The notes under the pieces are model-generated. The model was not told the DNA's origin. It saw only the letters and a program-made list of their open reading frames with translations, and did not search any database. Both the position numbers and the translations under genes were made by a program. Shown here in pieces: positions 12,412-24,726 of a stretch of 64,000 nucleotides of DNA. Numbering within the stretch: the first letter of the stretch is position 1; every line of letters starts with the position of its first letter. Location of the stretch: the NCBI GenBank assembly GCA_000934385.1, contig KN880470.1, forward strand, positions 83,646 through 147,645, given 5' to 3'. This DNA is from Cylindrobasidium torrendii FP15055 ss-10 (taxonomy: Eukaryota > Basidiomycota > Agaricomycetes > Agaricales > Physalacriaceae).

Positions 12412-13422
12412 TTATCTCGCAGTGACCTCTGTCACATATATGTACACTTCATAATCATCGTCGTCAAAATCATGTTCTGCATCCTGCCCTTCCTTCAGAT
12501 CCATCTCATTCCTCAAAGGGCTTGGATAGCTCGCTTTTACCAAGGACTGTGCCCTCCACAGCCGTATCGCGTCTCGCGGCTTCGACCTCAGCCCGCGCGC
12601 CATCGGTGTGTCCAACCGCCACTCGGGCCGCTCATATCTCCTTGGATCCTGCTCCCAGTCCTCAAATCGGATTCGACTGAGCTCCGCACGCTGCTTGTAC
12701 CGAATCATCGCCCGCGAATGGGTGAAAATGTCGTACGCCGCCTGCCACACCTCCGCGGGCAGCAGCACACGGCGATCCGCCCTATCAAATACATGACCAA
12801 GGTCGTCGAGCCTGCCATCGTTGTTCAGATTGACGAGGCGTCGCACCGCCTCTGGATTATATGCAAACAGCTTGGGGTACGTCTCCCTGAGCTCTATCAG
12901 CTCAGCAGCAGTGGGCCACCCACTTTGCTCGAGCGCGGCATCCCGCTCTTCCAGCTCTGGGGAAATAAGCCAGTCTGGGAACCAGCCGCGGAAGAGTAGG
13001 AGGCGGTATGCTGCTTGAAAGCATGGTGTGAGGTATACCTCCTCTAGGATGTCATCTGGGTGGCCGTGCCATTCGAGGAGAGGCGCGAGGTCGTCTCGGT
13101 GTGCAGATGTGCCGGACCATAGCTCACGCCGCACGACTTCATCAGGCGGGCACATCGAGCGGACAAAGACAGGCCAGTGTGGGCAATAAGCATGCCAGAC
13201 ATCGAGCAAGATAAGAATGGTGGAGGCAAAGACGACGATGGGGTCGCACTCGCTCGAAGAAGGGTCACTTGTGAAGTTGAAAAATGTGTACGGTTGAGGT
13301 TGTGGCTTCGGAGATGCACGCTGGTAAGCGTCATCAATCTGCCGAAGCATTCGAACGCGTGTTCGGAGTATTGGTGTCGGACGGCGGGCCGATATACCTG
13401 ATTCACATTTGCTGTTGGACAT
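12412..13422 (-). CDS. Hypothetical protein, 336 residues, single exon
   Basis: An uninterrupted frame from the ATG at 13422 (MSNSKCESGISARRPTP) to the TAA at 12412; the frame continues upstream without an ATG. I do not recognise a family. The middle is rich in Trp, Leu and Arg, with segments such as FASTILILLDVWHAYCPHWP, PCFQAAYRLLLFRGWFPDWL and RETYPKLFAYNPEAVRRLVN. The C-terminus is acidic (FDDDDYEVYIY). There is no signal peptide; one hydrophobic helix near residue 60 is too short to be a clear membrane span. Absence of introns is unusual for this window. It converges on the FAD oxidase with 20 bases between stops, so the transcripts probably overlap. Confidence 0.65.
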   Translation of the reverse strand: MSNSKCESGISARRPTPILRTRVRMLRQIDDAYQRASPKPQPQPYTFFNFTSDPSSSECDPIVVFASTILILLDVWHAYCPHWPVFVRSMCPPDEVVRRELWSGTSAHRDDLAPLLEWHGHPDDILEEVYLTPCFQAAYRLLLFRGWFPDWLISPELEERDAALEQSGWPTAAELIELRETYPKLFAYNPEAVRRLVNLNNDGRLDDLGHVFDRADRRVLLPAEVWQAAYDIFTHSRAMIRYKQRAELSRIRFEDWEQDPRRYERPEWRLDTPMARGLRSKPRDAIRLWRAQSLVKASYPSPLRNEMDLKEGQDAEHDFDDDDYEVYIYVTEVTAR

Positions 13423-14525
13423 GATAACCTGAGTGGCACCGGGCTTGAGAGTAGTGCTGGCTGGAACTGGGGGATACCACCACAAGAAGGAGGTCCCACT
13501 TTATACGGATTTCTTCACAGCCCGGGACACAAAGGGCTCTTGGCCATCCACCTCATTACAACTCATTATGGCACCCATTGTCAATGCATAAGTTCACGTG
13601 ACTAAACGATCGGCGATCTGAACAGGCCCATTTCGACAATCATTCTCACGGTCCCGCCGTTTGTTCAACTCCAGGATGTCCGATTCAGGAGTTTTCACAG
13701 GGTTGGTGCGAAAGAGCCCAATTGACGCATACCTGAATACCCTGAAAACCGAGCGTCATCCGACAATTTGGAAGTGCTTAGTTAGAACGTACATGACCCA
13801 TAGAACCCTGACAGAGCCTTACGAGTCAAATGTCTCGCTGCCGGCTACGGGTCAAATCATTCCTTTAAGATTTAGGTCTACCCTGACGTGACATTTTCTG
13901 CAAGGCCATCCTGCCTTTTCGTCGAAGCCGTCATGTTCTCCACCCCTTCGACGCCGTCATCATCGGGACCGCTCACAAAAGCCTAGCCAATGCATGGCCC
14001 TATACATTGCTTGACTCGACTGCGAGAAACACAATCCCTCAGTGCAAATCCTGGTTGGTCCCAACATGTATGGACTTTTCCATGCAAGCTTCATTGGGCT
14101 GTGTGCTGTTCGATTTGGGTCCCAGGCATTACAAGGGTTGCATCAATTGAAGGTTCATGACATACCGCCCGCCGTGTTTGCGCGATCTGTACGGCACAGC
14201 AAACGGTTCACGGTGGGCACCTAATAAAGTGCTCAAGGATAACACTCCAAATTGTTCCCAGGAAATGGCCTAAACGCAGCCAGAGATATGATTTACTCAC
14301 AGAGAGCCGTAGAGTGAGTTCAGCCATGGACGAGGTCTTGCTCGGTCGGTCACAGCATTGTGGGCGCTAGGCGCAACGGCACGACAGGCGTTCCCGATCA
14401 CACGCCATTGGCGACGTCGGACGCGCACGAGCATTCCAGTAGTTCCGAGGGTATAATATACAAAAGATACGACGGCAGTCGGTATGGGGCGTCACAGATA
14501 GATCATCACAGCTGCTATTCTATAT
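13423..14525. other. Intergenic region
   Basis: No convincing gene. It holds the upstream region of the 336-residue protein gene, with a CACGTG E-box at 13595-13600, and the 3' flank of YKT6. Short frames inside it lack recognisable character. Confidence 0.45.
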
Positions 14526-15289
14526 TCACATAACCACGCAGCACGAGTTTTGCTGTGATGCGCCATGAATGCGGAGTTGGGAATGGAGCGCAGGGAAAAC
14601 ACACCTTCTTGGCGGTCTTGTAGAACATCTTGCTCTGCGCGGAGAGGGCGTTGGAACGGTCGACGAGGTTGTCCAGTTTCTCTCCACGCTCAAGGACAGA
14701 CTCGATTGTCTTGTGCTATCAGGACATTAGAGCTATGATACACAAGCCAGAACACTGCAAAGAACGCACCAAGACAATCTTCGTCTCATCAAGCTCCTGC
14801 TGCACGCGCATAATAGTGTCCGCCTGCCTCGGATCCTGGTACTTCTGGATGTAGGTGTTGATATCCGGGAACGAAATCGCAGACGGGTTCCCGAACGAGG
14901 ACTGCGGGACTTTGGCGGTGAAATCGTCCAGCAGCTTGGTGAGCAGCGAGAACGCAGGTCGCACAGGATATTCCTGGTCGGTGATGATCACAGCTTGAGA
15001 GCTGATGTCAGAACCACGACAGCACAGAGGTAGGGCGGGGCGTAGGCGCACCTGCGAGTTGCTCAGCACCGCCCCGGTTGTACACGTGTGCGGTGTAATT
15101 GTTCTCCTGGATGCTCTGGCGCTGGCCTTGCGTCGTCCGTTCGGCAACGGTCTTGGTAAAGAAAGTCATGAACTCAGCGACCGAACTGCGCTGGTAGAAC
15201 GAGAACGACGATAAATCGCTGGCCGTGGAGAGCGATGTCGCCGCGCCCGAGGGCGGGGCAAGAAATACAGTCAGAGAGAAAATCTTCAT
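14526..15289 (-). CDS. YKT6: R-SNARE YKT6
   Basis: A prenylated v-SNARE acting in ER-Golgi, vacuolar and autophagosome fusion. The N-terminal longin domain starts [13 protein letters not shown] and includes [18 protein letters not shown] and [18 protein letters not shown]. After an intron come [20 protein letters not shown] and the conserved linker [20 protein letters not shown]. The SNARE helix runs ELDETKIVL, intron, [20 protein letters not shown], with the central Arg of the R-SNARE layer in [11 protein letters not shown] small last exon after the intron at about 14552-14604 encodes QNSCCVVM. Its two adjacent cysteines are the usual palmitoylation and farnesylation sites. There is no transmembrane segment, as expected for Ykt6. 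Confidence 0.95.
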
Positions 15290-15620
15290 GGCTTCGTCGA
15301 CGTTCAATTCCAAGAAAGGAGCAACCTGCGAATGACGTTTGGCATCGGCATCTGCCGCTGAGTATGCGAACCAGTGACACCGCCACACAAAGCGTTTACT
15401 AGGACCTTTCAAATTTATTGCGCGTAGTTCGAACCGACCTAGAGCAGCGGTCTCAAATTCGCGCACACAGTGCTCAATGATTCCAAAGAGCTTCAATCAT
15501 AATTACAGTAACAATCTACAAGTGCGTACAGTACATATCCGAGATTCAGTGAACAGCCATGTATACGTACAACAAATCCAAGCCATAGTATAGTATCAAC
15601 GCATAGCTCCATCGCAGCCT
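15290..15620. other. Intergenic, tandem minus-strand genes
   Basis: Lies between the debranching-enzyme stop and the YKT6 start. No further gene is seen. Confidence 0.45.
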
Positions 15621-18600
15621 CTACTGGCTGCCCATCGAGTGCACAACCTGAAGGAAGTCGAGCAACGTACTCGCACTCCATGCCTGCGTCGTGCACGAAT
15701 CGAAGCAGTACGAGCCATTTTCGTTTGTGAGCTCGGGAATACCAGCCCACGGGTCCTTCTGCACATGTTCGCGCGAGGTGAGCAGGCGGCGGTGAAGGTG
15801 GTGAAGCGTGGTCTTCACATCCTGCGCGATGTCAGACAAGCAACGGGCACTCAAGGAGCTTGCTTACCTTCTTGCCTTCACCAGCGGCGATGTCAAAGTG
15901 CAAGTATGAACGAAGCCAGAAGCCCAGCGGCCAACCCCACTCAGGGCCCTGCAATACATGAGAAAAGGGCTTCTGCGAATGAGAACGAAGCATACATTGT
16001 GGTAGTTCAGGCCCTTCGCAATGGACGCGTCTGTCGAGTCGTTTGAGTTATCATAATTTGCACGATACTGCAAATCCGCCGAGTCCAATGTCTTCATTCC
16101 AAGAGGAGAAACAAGGACTTGATCCGCAATCTGAAGAGCACCAAGAGCGTGTTCGGGAACGAACAGTTCGGGTGCAACAGTCATGGCGATGGGGAAATTG
16201 CAGCGAAGTTGGTAGTCGGACCATTCACGTCCAGCGCCTGACCGATACACGTCCTTGTAAATCCCGCGGCGGTTGACAAGTTTGGTCTGTACGTCGTAGT
16301 TGCCGTCCTGAGAGGCATCTACATAGGAATAAGTCAAGTGAAGCGAATCATGGGTATGACAGTACCGGCAGGGACGTAGTAACAGGTTTCGAACGACTTT
16401 TGAATGAGCTCTGCCCACTGCTTGTAGGTTACCGTCGTCTGCTTGCCGTTAACTAGGGACTAGTCAGAAGAAATTTCATAAAATCAAGACACTGGACGTA
16501 CCAACTGCTTCAACTCCTTGATATGGGAACTTGCCAGCTGAAGCGAGCTGGTCAACCCAGCGAAGACAGCTCTTCAAGAGACCCGTGATCTCAACCGGAG
16601 CACCATCGCGGGGTGTTCCAGGTTGTCCCTTAGTCCCAGCCTTCACCGATTCACCCATCTTGTCCATCCACGTTCCACAGTTGGACTTATTCCCACCGAA
16701 CAGCATGCCAGTGTTCCAGTCTACCTCTATGTCAATGTTGAATCCTTCGTCACGCATCTGCATGTCGAGGTTTGGCCCAGCATTGTACTCCCGGAAATGG
16801 ATACCAGAGGCATGGCGCTGTAAGACTTCCTGGATGATGTCGGCGATGGTGGACGATTCAACGTATGCCCGCGGGTCGTCAAATGGCACCCAGGTGTCGT
16901 CCTTGGGGAATCGACGCTTGACCTTCTCGGATAATAGTGAAAGACCATCCGGTGCCATCTCAACATAATCCTGTATATTCTGAAGCATCCACCATGGCGA
17001 ATCGCGAGAGTTGTATCTAAGAAAGATTAGTGACGGTTGGACCAGGCATAGATGTGCGTACCTGGGAGTGCGGCACGAGTCGAGCAAGTTCGGAATGAGA
17101 CCATGCTTCAGAACAGACGCAAAGGCAAGTATATGTTTGCGTGCCCCTTCAAAGTTGCCAGTGGTCAAAAGAAGACCGCGGAGCGAGATGAAAACGTCGC
17201 GCCCCCAACACCTAGCCCATCCGGAAGCGAAGTGAGGAAGACCAGCAGCAAGGGAAGGTGTTCGAACCGCAGGGTCAAGCGAAGCTGAGTTGACGGTGCC
17301 GTACATCTGGACCGCAACCAGCGCGAGGTTTTGCGTGAATTCGTGCCCAGTGAGGATGAAGTCCGAGCACTGTTCGACAACGGCACGCCGCGCAGCTTTG
17401 TAAGCGGTTGAAATAACCAATGCGAAGTACTTCGGGCGCAGGAAGGGCGGTATCGTCGCTTTGATCTTCTCGAAGCGCTCCTCGAACCAGCTTGCAACCC
17501 TAACGAGGTTTTGAGAGAGATCAGCTTGTCTAAAGAGGATGTCAGTTAGCAATCACGGGGGTAACAAGTAATGAACAAACCGGGTAAGACGCTTATGGAC
17601 ATAGTCCAAGGCCCAAGATCCATCACGAAGGTGTCCACAGAGGGGATGCCCAAGGTCGTTGTACTCCATGATATGGCGAAGCGGATGCATCCAGCCCTCC
17701 AGGCCGCAATATACTAACTTCCCTGATCCCGGAACGTCGTAGACTCCAAATTCACCATTGGTAATGTCCCGTTCCTCTCCCTCAGCACGATGCAGCACCA
17801 CATTGAGTTCGACCAAATCAAGAGTGCCAAAGACATCTGATGCCTTGGATGTGCAGAAGGCATCGAGCGATGGGTCGTAGTCGACAATTTGCGTCTCAAA
17901 GAGCATGACACTGCCTGGAGGGAAGTAGTCCGGTACAACAATTTCAGAGTATGGTCCTTCGTGGTCAAGGCCTTGAGGAACAACCACTGTCGGCAGCTCT
18001 ACAAGCGTGCTTGGTAGTCCCTTAAGCGTCGTGGGATCTTCGTTGGCCTCATAGCTCGAGATTTCAAGGCTGGCACCATAAATAAACTTTGCCTTGGTAC
18101 GGCGCAATTTTACGGGGTTTACTGCTTGGAAGTTCAGCGATGGAAACAGCTGCAGGGTGAAGATAGACTGACTGTAGCCACGATCCTTGCCCTTGTTGAA
18201 GCCTGTGTGCGCAAGAAGAACATAACCTTTCTGTGTGCCAGGCTGGACCCTGGAGAGTACAATATACTAGAAACTATTAGTACGACACATTATACCACCA
18301 TAAAATGGGACAAACATCGTTTTCTTGGTGCACATGTCCTTCTTCATAGCCACCCAACACCATTTCGAGGTGGAGGTTGTTGAAGATGCGTTTCGCGCGT
18401 GCAATCCCACTCTTCTCTGTCAGGCCGGTAAGCTCGTATTTGCGCTTCTCGCCAACGAGATTGAGCAGCTTTGGATAGAGATCGTCGAAACCTTTGACAG
18501 AGCCAAGCGCCGAATAACAGAAAGTAACGAGAGCGCCAGTCGAGAGCGCATCCTCGGCGGAGCGCTTGTCCAGTGGAGATTCATTGTCGTGGGTAAGGTC

Positions 18601-21025
18601 ATACATGAGCGCGTGTGGTACAGATCCGGTCAGAGGAATGACAACAGCCTGGCGAACGGGACCCTTTCCGGTAGGTGACGGGATCTCCTCCGTGCTATGC
18701 AAGCAAGCGGCATCCATCGAACCTAAAGGAAGAGGGTTATTTTGATACGAACGTATTCTAGACAAGTGCACATACCAACAGGTTTGTTCACACCATGGCG
18801 GTACAGCAACCTTGACAGCTCCTTGGGATCAAAGCCATTGTAACTCTCGCGAACCAGACTGTTAACACCCAGACGCTTGGTGAAATGGAGATCCATTTCT
18901 TCACTACCGGTAAAGAGCTCGGCACAAACATAGAGGTTGGGATTGACGACACGCGCGGCATCAAGCATCCAGGTTCCAACAGCGAGCGGGGTAGAATGGC
19001 AGTTGTCGATGCGGAAGCCGTCGTACAGAGAGGCCAATGATTTGACGTACTCAGTCATATAATCCCATAGCCACTGATTGTCGGCCGGGGAGTCACCGTA
19101 TCGCAGCTTCACACAGTCGCCCCAGACAATAACTTCGCGGCGAAGGTACGACTTGGATGGTGGCAGGGCAAAGTTCTTGAGGGGGTCCGCAGCCCATATC
19201 CATCCATTGTTGGCAAGTGAGTATTTGAGGGGATCTTTCTCGACTTTTCCAGCTATGCGTGTGAAGTAGACCTCGACGAGGGGGGACCTGTTCACTGTCA
19301 GTGCAAAAACATAAAAAACGATAGCTAGCGCACGTCTTTGTGATTTCCCCCAGACGGGGGCCGTGCTCGTCAAGGCGGGTGTATGTAACGCGTCCGCGTA
19401 TTTGTTCGAGCGCAGCCTTGGTGTCATCTTCCCACTCTGCATACAATGGGACGTTAAGAACATCGACCACACGAATCCAAGCATCGGCGAGTGCATCGAT
19501 GTCGGCAACATCAACAAATGCAGCCTTTACCAGACCAGCTGCAACAGCGCCATCCACAGAAGTACAAAAACGGCCGGCGAGGGCTTGGTACCCGGAGATC
19601 TTGCCGGTAGATCGAACAATGTCGGCCAGTTCAACAACAGATTTTCCCGCGACGGGCGTTCCACTCCAAGGCGTGACATTGTTGGACGAAAGCGCAGTCT
19701 TGACCGAATCCTTCTCCCGTTTGGTGTCCAAGACGTAGAACTGCCAAAGGTTGAGGCCACGGACAACGCCCTCAAACGCAGTAAGGAGCTTGTCGACATC
19801 CGACGAGGACTTGACAATGGTGGGTAAGCCCTTAGAAGCAAGCGTTCCGGAGAACTGAATCATGGCCGTATCCAACTCAAGTGCTGGGGTGAGATGGGGC
19901 GTATTCGCTGGGCTGAAACCTGCCGACACATGAGCACAGTCCAAGTATATGAATACAGACACTGACCAGCTTCAGGATGCTCAGCGAGCCACGGGCTGTC
20001 GTTGGCCGTGTGGTTGAGTACGACATCAGTAAGGCTAAGGAGACCGTAGTCTTCGCGCGCAACTTTGAGGATCTCCTTCATCTTGGAGACACCGCCGTCC
20101 GAAGCACGACCGTCCTTGAAGAGGCCAGGGTCGTATTTGAGTTGGTCCCGAATCGAATACGGGCTGTCGCTTTCGCCTCGTTCCTGGAGGGGTGGATAGT
20201 GCAGCATCGTATATCCACGCTCTTGCGCTTCAGCGAAGTAGCGACGCCATTCGGTCAGTGCGCCCATCCACTTCGACACAACAGTGAGGACTGAAATGCC
20301 ATCGAGGGGAAGATTAACATCTTGGTCGAGGATAGTTGCACCTTCACCCGCAGGGAGGGGTTCAAGGCGAGAAGAAAGAATGGGCGTGCGGGCTTTGATG
20401 CGGAGAACAGGGTCAACATTGAAATAACCTTCACGCCCCTTGACGCGCTCCCCGGAATCGCCGTCGTATTCGACCCAGAACATGAAGGCACCAGCATGCG
20501 AGATAGGAAGGTCAACCTGGATGGGCTTGGAGAAATCAGAGGGAAGCCTGACGTTTAATTAGTAAGTATGATAACACGAGGTTACGAGACTCTCGTACTT
20601 GCGCTCGCAGAAACGGTCACGTCCAAAGGCGCCGCCATCGAGGGGGAAGGTAGTCTTGAAGACGCCATTCTTTGCAGCGGGGGTGCCTGCGTTCATCGAC
20701 ACGCGAAGAATATACGGCGTGTAAGCAGGAGGCAGGCGGATATACTATAAAGGCGGTCTTGAGTCTGCGGTCGGCACAGAGAAGTACAAATAACGCGTAC
20801 CGAGCGATCCTTGTGTGGGCCGCCATCGGCGTCGAGACGCAGCTCATAAACGCGTATGGGCGAGTCGCCAGGCGCAGAGGCAGATTCGAAAAACTCGATG
20901 CCCTCGTCGGCGGGCGTCTTGGGCGTCACTGGCGCACTCGATGATGTCGGCGAGCTCGATGCGGAGGCAGCCTGTCCAGGCATCGCCAGCTTGTTGAGTT
21001 TGTTTCTGGCGGATTTCTTAGGCAT
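15621..21025 (-). CDS. GDB1: Glycogen debranching enzyme (glucanotransferase/amylo-1,6-glucosidase)
   Basis: A bifunctional enzyme of about 1500 residues that transfers maltosyl or maltotriosyl units and then hydrolyses the remaining alpha-1,6 branch during cytosolic glycogen breakdown. The N-terminus starts MPKKSARNKLNKLAMPGQ. The GH13-like transferase half contains LSLTDVVLNHTANDSPWLAE, FRIDNCHSTPLAVGTWMLDA (catalytic Asp) and NPNLYVCAELFTGSEEMDLH (catalytic Glu). The glucosidase half (GH133) contains HFASGWARCWGRDVFISLRG and YNSRDSPWWMLQNIQDYV, which hold the catalytic acids. It ends FDSCTTQAWSASTLLDFLQV then HSMGSQ. Roughly ten short introns are needed, and I see no frameshift. A secreted alpha-amylase is also present at 61 kb but unlinked. 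Confidence 0.95.
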
Positions 21026-21275
21026 GGCGATGATGATCTAGGCGATATGAGATGATGGTGGGTGAAAAAGAAGGGGCGGACACCAGGGCCAAAGGCAGAC
21101 GTTGGTTTTGAGCCAGCGCGGGCACGTCAGTGACATCATACACAACCCCGCGTTTGCAGAACGCGATCGCCGTCCAAAATGTTATCCCCGGGATCTCCGT
21201 ATATGGGAAAAGCTCTATTATTCTGTACATACACAATAGCGTTAACTCTGGTATAGCATGCTTGCTAAGTAATCT

Positions 21276-22871
21276 TTAGAATAAATTTCCAAACATTCGA
21301 TCCAGCAGTCCCCGTCTGGCCGGCCCATTTTCACTTTCGTCTGGCAGAGGTTCGGGCGTCGCCCCAATGACCCTCCCCCTCCCATCCGTCACAAACGGTG
21401 GTAGTGACTGCTCTCCTCCAGTATTACGGCCAGTAGCATCGTCACTATCGTCGTCGGAATTGTCGATAGCCTGCAATGCTGGCATCTCGTCATCAGTGCC
21501 TGAAGAATCGTCGTCGTCGTCCGACGAGCCGGCGTCCGTCTCAGAGAACATCAACTCTTCCCCACTATCTGAGTCGGAAACAGCCTGAAGTCGCGGCATC
21601 GAGCTCGACGACGAGATACTGTGGCTTGAAGGGGGGCGAACGGGCCCGAGGACAGGCCATTCAGCGTCGTCGAGTTGAGGAGCCGGCGTCGGGACGCGAG
21701 CCTGGTAGGATGGGTCCGACCACGCCCTCATAGGCAGTTGCACCACTGGCCGGGTTGGCCTGTTGTGCATCTGTCGAAAGAACGAGGATGGAGGGGGGTG
21801 GCTCCGAAATGCCGTCAGTGGTCGGAAAAGGTCAGCTAGACCACCATCGTCCAAGTCGATGCGAGCAAGGGCATTAGAGATGTCGCTTATAGTTACGTGT
21901 TCTCCCAAAGCTTCGAATAGTTCAATTTGAGATCTTCCAGCGACACGCTCGTTATGCCTATGTGCTATCTGTTAGGATTCAGCATACCGACAACGATGGG
22001 GAAGCGGCTGTAGTACTCACCCTCATATTCACGTCTACGCCATCCGCAAATATGTATGGTGTCCCGTCATCGTTCAGATGTTGGTAGAAGCAGTCCTTAC
22101 CAAAAGGACAGAATGTAGTCATGGTCGGATCCTTCTTCGACCGCTCAAAGTGCCTGCACACCCACAGATCAGAAAGCGTCAATCTGACAAAACACATTGG
22201 ACGCACCGACAGCGAACCTTGGCCATGCTTTCCTTGTATGTGGCGAGCGCGCTCTCTTTCCTCGAGTCGCCGTTTCGGAATGGAATACTGGATGGCATAA
22301 CATACTTGCTCTCCGCTCTACACATCGGACATTGTTTGGTGACCTTCATCATGTTTTCCTCGTTGTTCTTCCGAGCCGACTCTCGCCATTCTTTGATGCA
22401 CTGATCAACACTGTTAGCCCGTATCGTTGATGAGCTGCCAGGAGATTACCTTGATGCAGAATACATGCGAGCAACTGACTGGGATACGCATCAGTAACGC
22501 GCAGGCGCCTGTTAGATGGGAGCGCACCTAGAAGGCCATACGTTGTGGGAGTATCAAAACAAATGGAACACGGCTCCGGCTCATCGTCTTCTGCTGCAGA
22601 CCCAGTGGACTTGGGCAACGAATGCTTGAACCAGCAGCTTTCGCCGCGTTTACAATAACCTATTGACCGCTGTTACACGCCTTTCTGAGTAGCAGCCAGA
22701 TAACGCACCCTGTACGTAGAAACGGCAGGTCTTTGCCTGGTCATATGGCGTCAAGGCCTCAACGTCCGGCTCCGCATGCTTGAACTTGCATTTGCCACCC
22801 GCGAAACAACCCCTCGGATCCTTGTAGTACTTGCACGTTCCGCGCGACTTTGACGTGCTCGGTCGTTCCAT
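21276..22871 (-). CDS. Makorin-type C3H/RING E3 ubiquitin ligase
   Basis: The N-terminus has CCCH zinc fingers: GTCKYYKDPRGCFAGGKCKF with its histidine in KFKHAEPD, then KTCRFYVQG continuing past an intron. A RING domain follows: EPCSICFDTPTTYGLL, then after an intron VSCSHVFCIKCIKEW, and KQCPMCRAESKYVMPSS. A further CCCH finger is CRHFERSKKDPTMTTFCPFG followed by KDCFYQH. This order is that of makorins, RNA-binding ubiquitin ligases. The last 210 residues are disordered, with Ser/Asp runs (SSDDDDDSSGTDDEMPALQA) and an Arg-rich end (RRGLLDRMFGNLF). At least four introns interrupt the zinc-finger part. The target is unknown. Confidence 0.88.
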
Positions 22872-23036
22872 CGAGTCAACAGGCGATGAAGATTAGCTAT
22901 TGGTGGTCACAACGGACAGGTGGTGGCTCTCGCGAACCCGGCTGACGCTACGATCGCGGTTCTCGAAGCTCGGTCCGCGATACCGGAAGCACGCCACACA
23001 ATGCGTCTATTGTACAACATCCACGGTAAGATACCA

Positions 23037-24128
23037 TTACGAGGTGTCCATAGCTCTACTCTCCATACTTGTAACACCACTTCGTTGTTGTAATAATGCG
23101 AGGAAAAAGTCCGTAGGTTCTGCAGCATCATCCTCATCCTCTGTCGGCTCTTCCTCGATGTCTGCTCCAGCCAGAAGCTTGTACGCAGCTGCACTTTCGT
23201 TGGGCAACATTGCAGGTGCAATAGTAAGAAGGGAGTGCAATGCGTCTTTCGACAACACCTTTGGTCCTTTCCGTGGGGATGCAGGCGCTATGGAATCAAT
23301 GGCCAGCGAGTCACATGTAAGCGTCAACGCGTAGGTCGCTAGCTGCTTAAGCTTGACCTAAAGCAACCTCAGTGCCATCTTAAACGTCATTCCAGCACGT
23401 ACCTCCACAGCCAGACTCATGAGCAACGACACCAGTCTATTCGGCGACCCCAGATTATTCTGCGCGCATATCAGGTTCATTCTGTCCGCAATGTGTTGCT
23501 GATTGCTCGGGCTTCTTGATGTCGAGGCCAACTGCACGCCAAGCCGTTTTCCAGGAGGTTCTACGTGCATGCGTTCAGTCTCGCGGGAACACATATAGAG
23601 CAAGGAATGCACCTCCACGCTCAGGCAGCAGCGAAACGCCTCTGTCCATAGCAATCTCATTCAGATCCAGTCTTGGTTGCGGTTCCATGCTTCTTAATCC
23701 AGCTATCCGATGCCTCTCGTGTTTTCCCATCGTCATGGTCCATCGCTTGAGTCTCTCCGAACGAATACTCCTCGAGTGGTCATCCGGGCCTTGGTACGGT
23801 AGTGTTCGCCTTCGTTTGCGCGGATTCGGCTTCGCCACCTCTGGCGGAGGCGTGGCAGGTCGTCTAAAGCTTCGTGCGTCGAATATTGATATAATGAGGG
23901 CATTGTGTAATTGTACTATCCCTGGTTAGTTATGGACCAACGCGCGAGAACGAGGCGAGACTTACAGAGTGTTTGGGCATCCAATATTGGCTTCAACTGG
24001 TCCTCGAATTCTTCGCGTGATAATTTGCCTGCTACAAATTGCCCAAGAATGTGGAAGTACGCTGGGCTCTTGTCCTCGAGTAGCGCTGTCAATTGTTGCT
24101 TGATTGATGTGGTCGAAGGGAGAGACAT
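23037..24128 (-). CDS. HFI1: SAGA core subunit HFI1/ADA1 (Tad1 family)
   Basis: A histone-fold scaffold subunit of the SAGA coactivator. The first exon gives MSLPSTTSIKQQLTALLEDK, then SPAYFHILGQFVAGKLSREE and FEDQLKPILD, the SAGA-Tad1 N-terminal box. After an intron it continues VQLHNALIISIFDARSFRRP, then a basic stretch with KPNPRKRRRTLPYQG. The middle has DLNEIAMDRGVSLLPERGG, and the histone-fold-like part NLGSPNRLVSLLMSLAVEVK, KLKQLATYALTLTCDSLAID and DALHSLLTIAPAMLPNESAA. It ends GVTSMESRAMDTS with a TAA at 23037. Three or four introns are inferred; the one before PPGKRLGVQLAS is least certain. Confidence 0.85.
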
Positions 24129-24726
24129 GTCGATCACTTGTCACGGGTGCGTGTCACGCGTTTATGCCGTCAAGAACAGCGCTTTGTTCTGGCTTTGTTC
24201 GCGGGCCACAAATGTACACGTCGTCGCTAGTGGAACCACAAAGTCGTTAACCTGGGTTTGACATGTACTTATGTGCGTAGGTACTGTACAACATCTTTCG
24301 AATGTCCTCAAAGTGCTTTCAACGCTTAGTCGACTGAATCTCACATTACACACAGGATGCGGAAAACCCAAGAAGCCACTAGGGCCTATATTCTAGCTCG
24401 GATAAATACAATAAATACCGTAAATCGTACATGTACATGTACATCGACTTTTCAGAACCACTCAATGCTGAAAGTCATCCAGCCGCCTCACTAGGAGACG
24501 GAGATAAGTAACGTACATACGAAATAAGTTACGCGCCAGGCGTATCAGGACATGAACCAGTCGTGAACGAATAAAGACAGATGAGTGCAGCGACAGCTGC
24601 GCCTGGGTGAGGTTGAGGTCAAAAATGAGTGTTCCAATTCTAGTCCGCGGGTTATATGTTACGTGGGTGGGTACTTGCTCGAAACGGAGTGGTGAGTGAG
24701 TGAGTGAGGTATCATGAGTTCTGCAT
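24129..24726. other. Intergenic region between HFI1 and the AA9-like gene
   Basis: No gene. It contains a short TACATGTACATGTACAT repeat at about 24428-24444. Confidence 0.45.
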
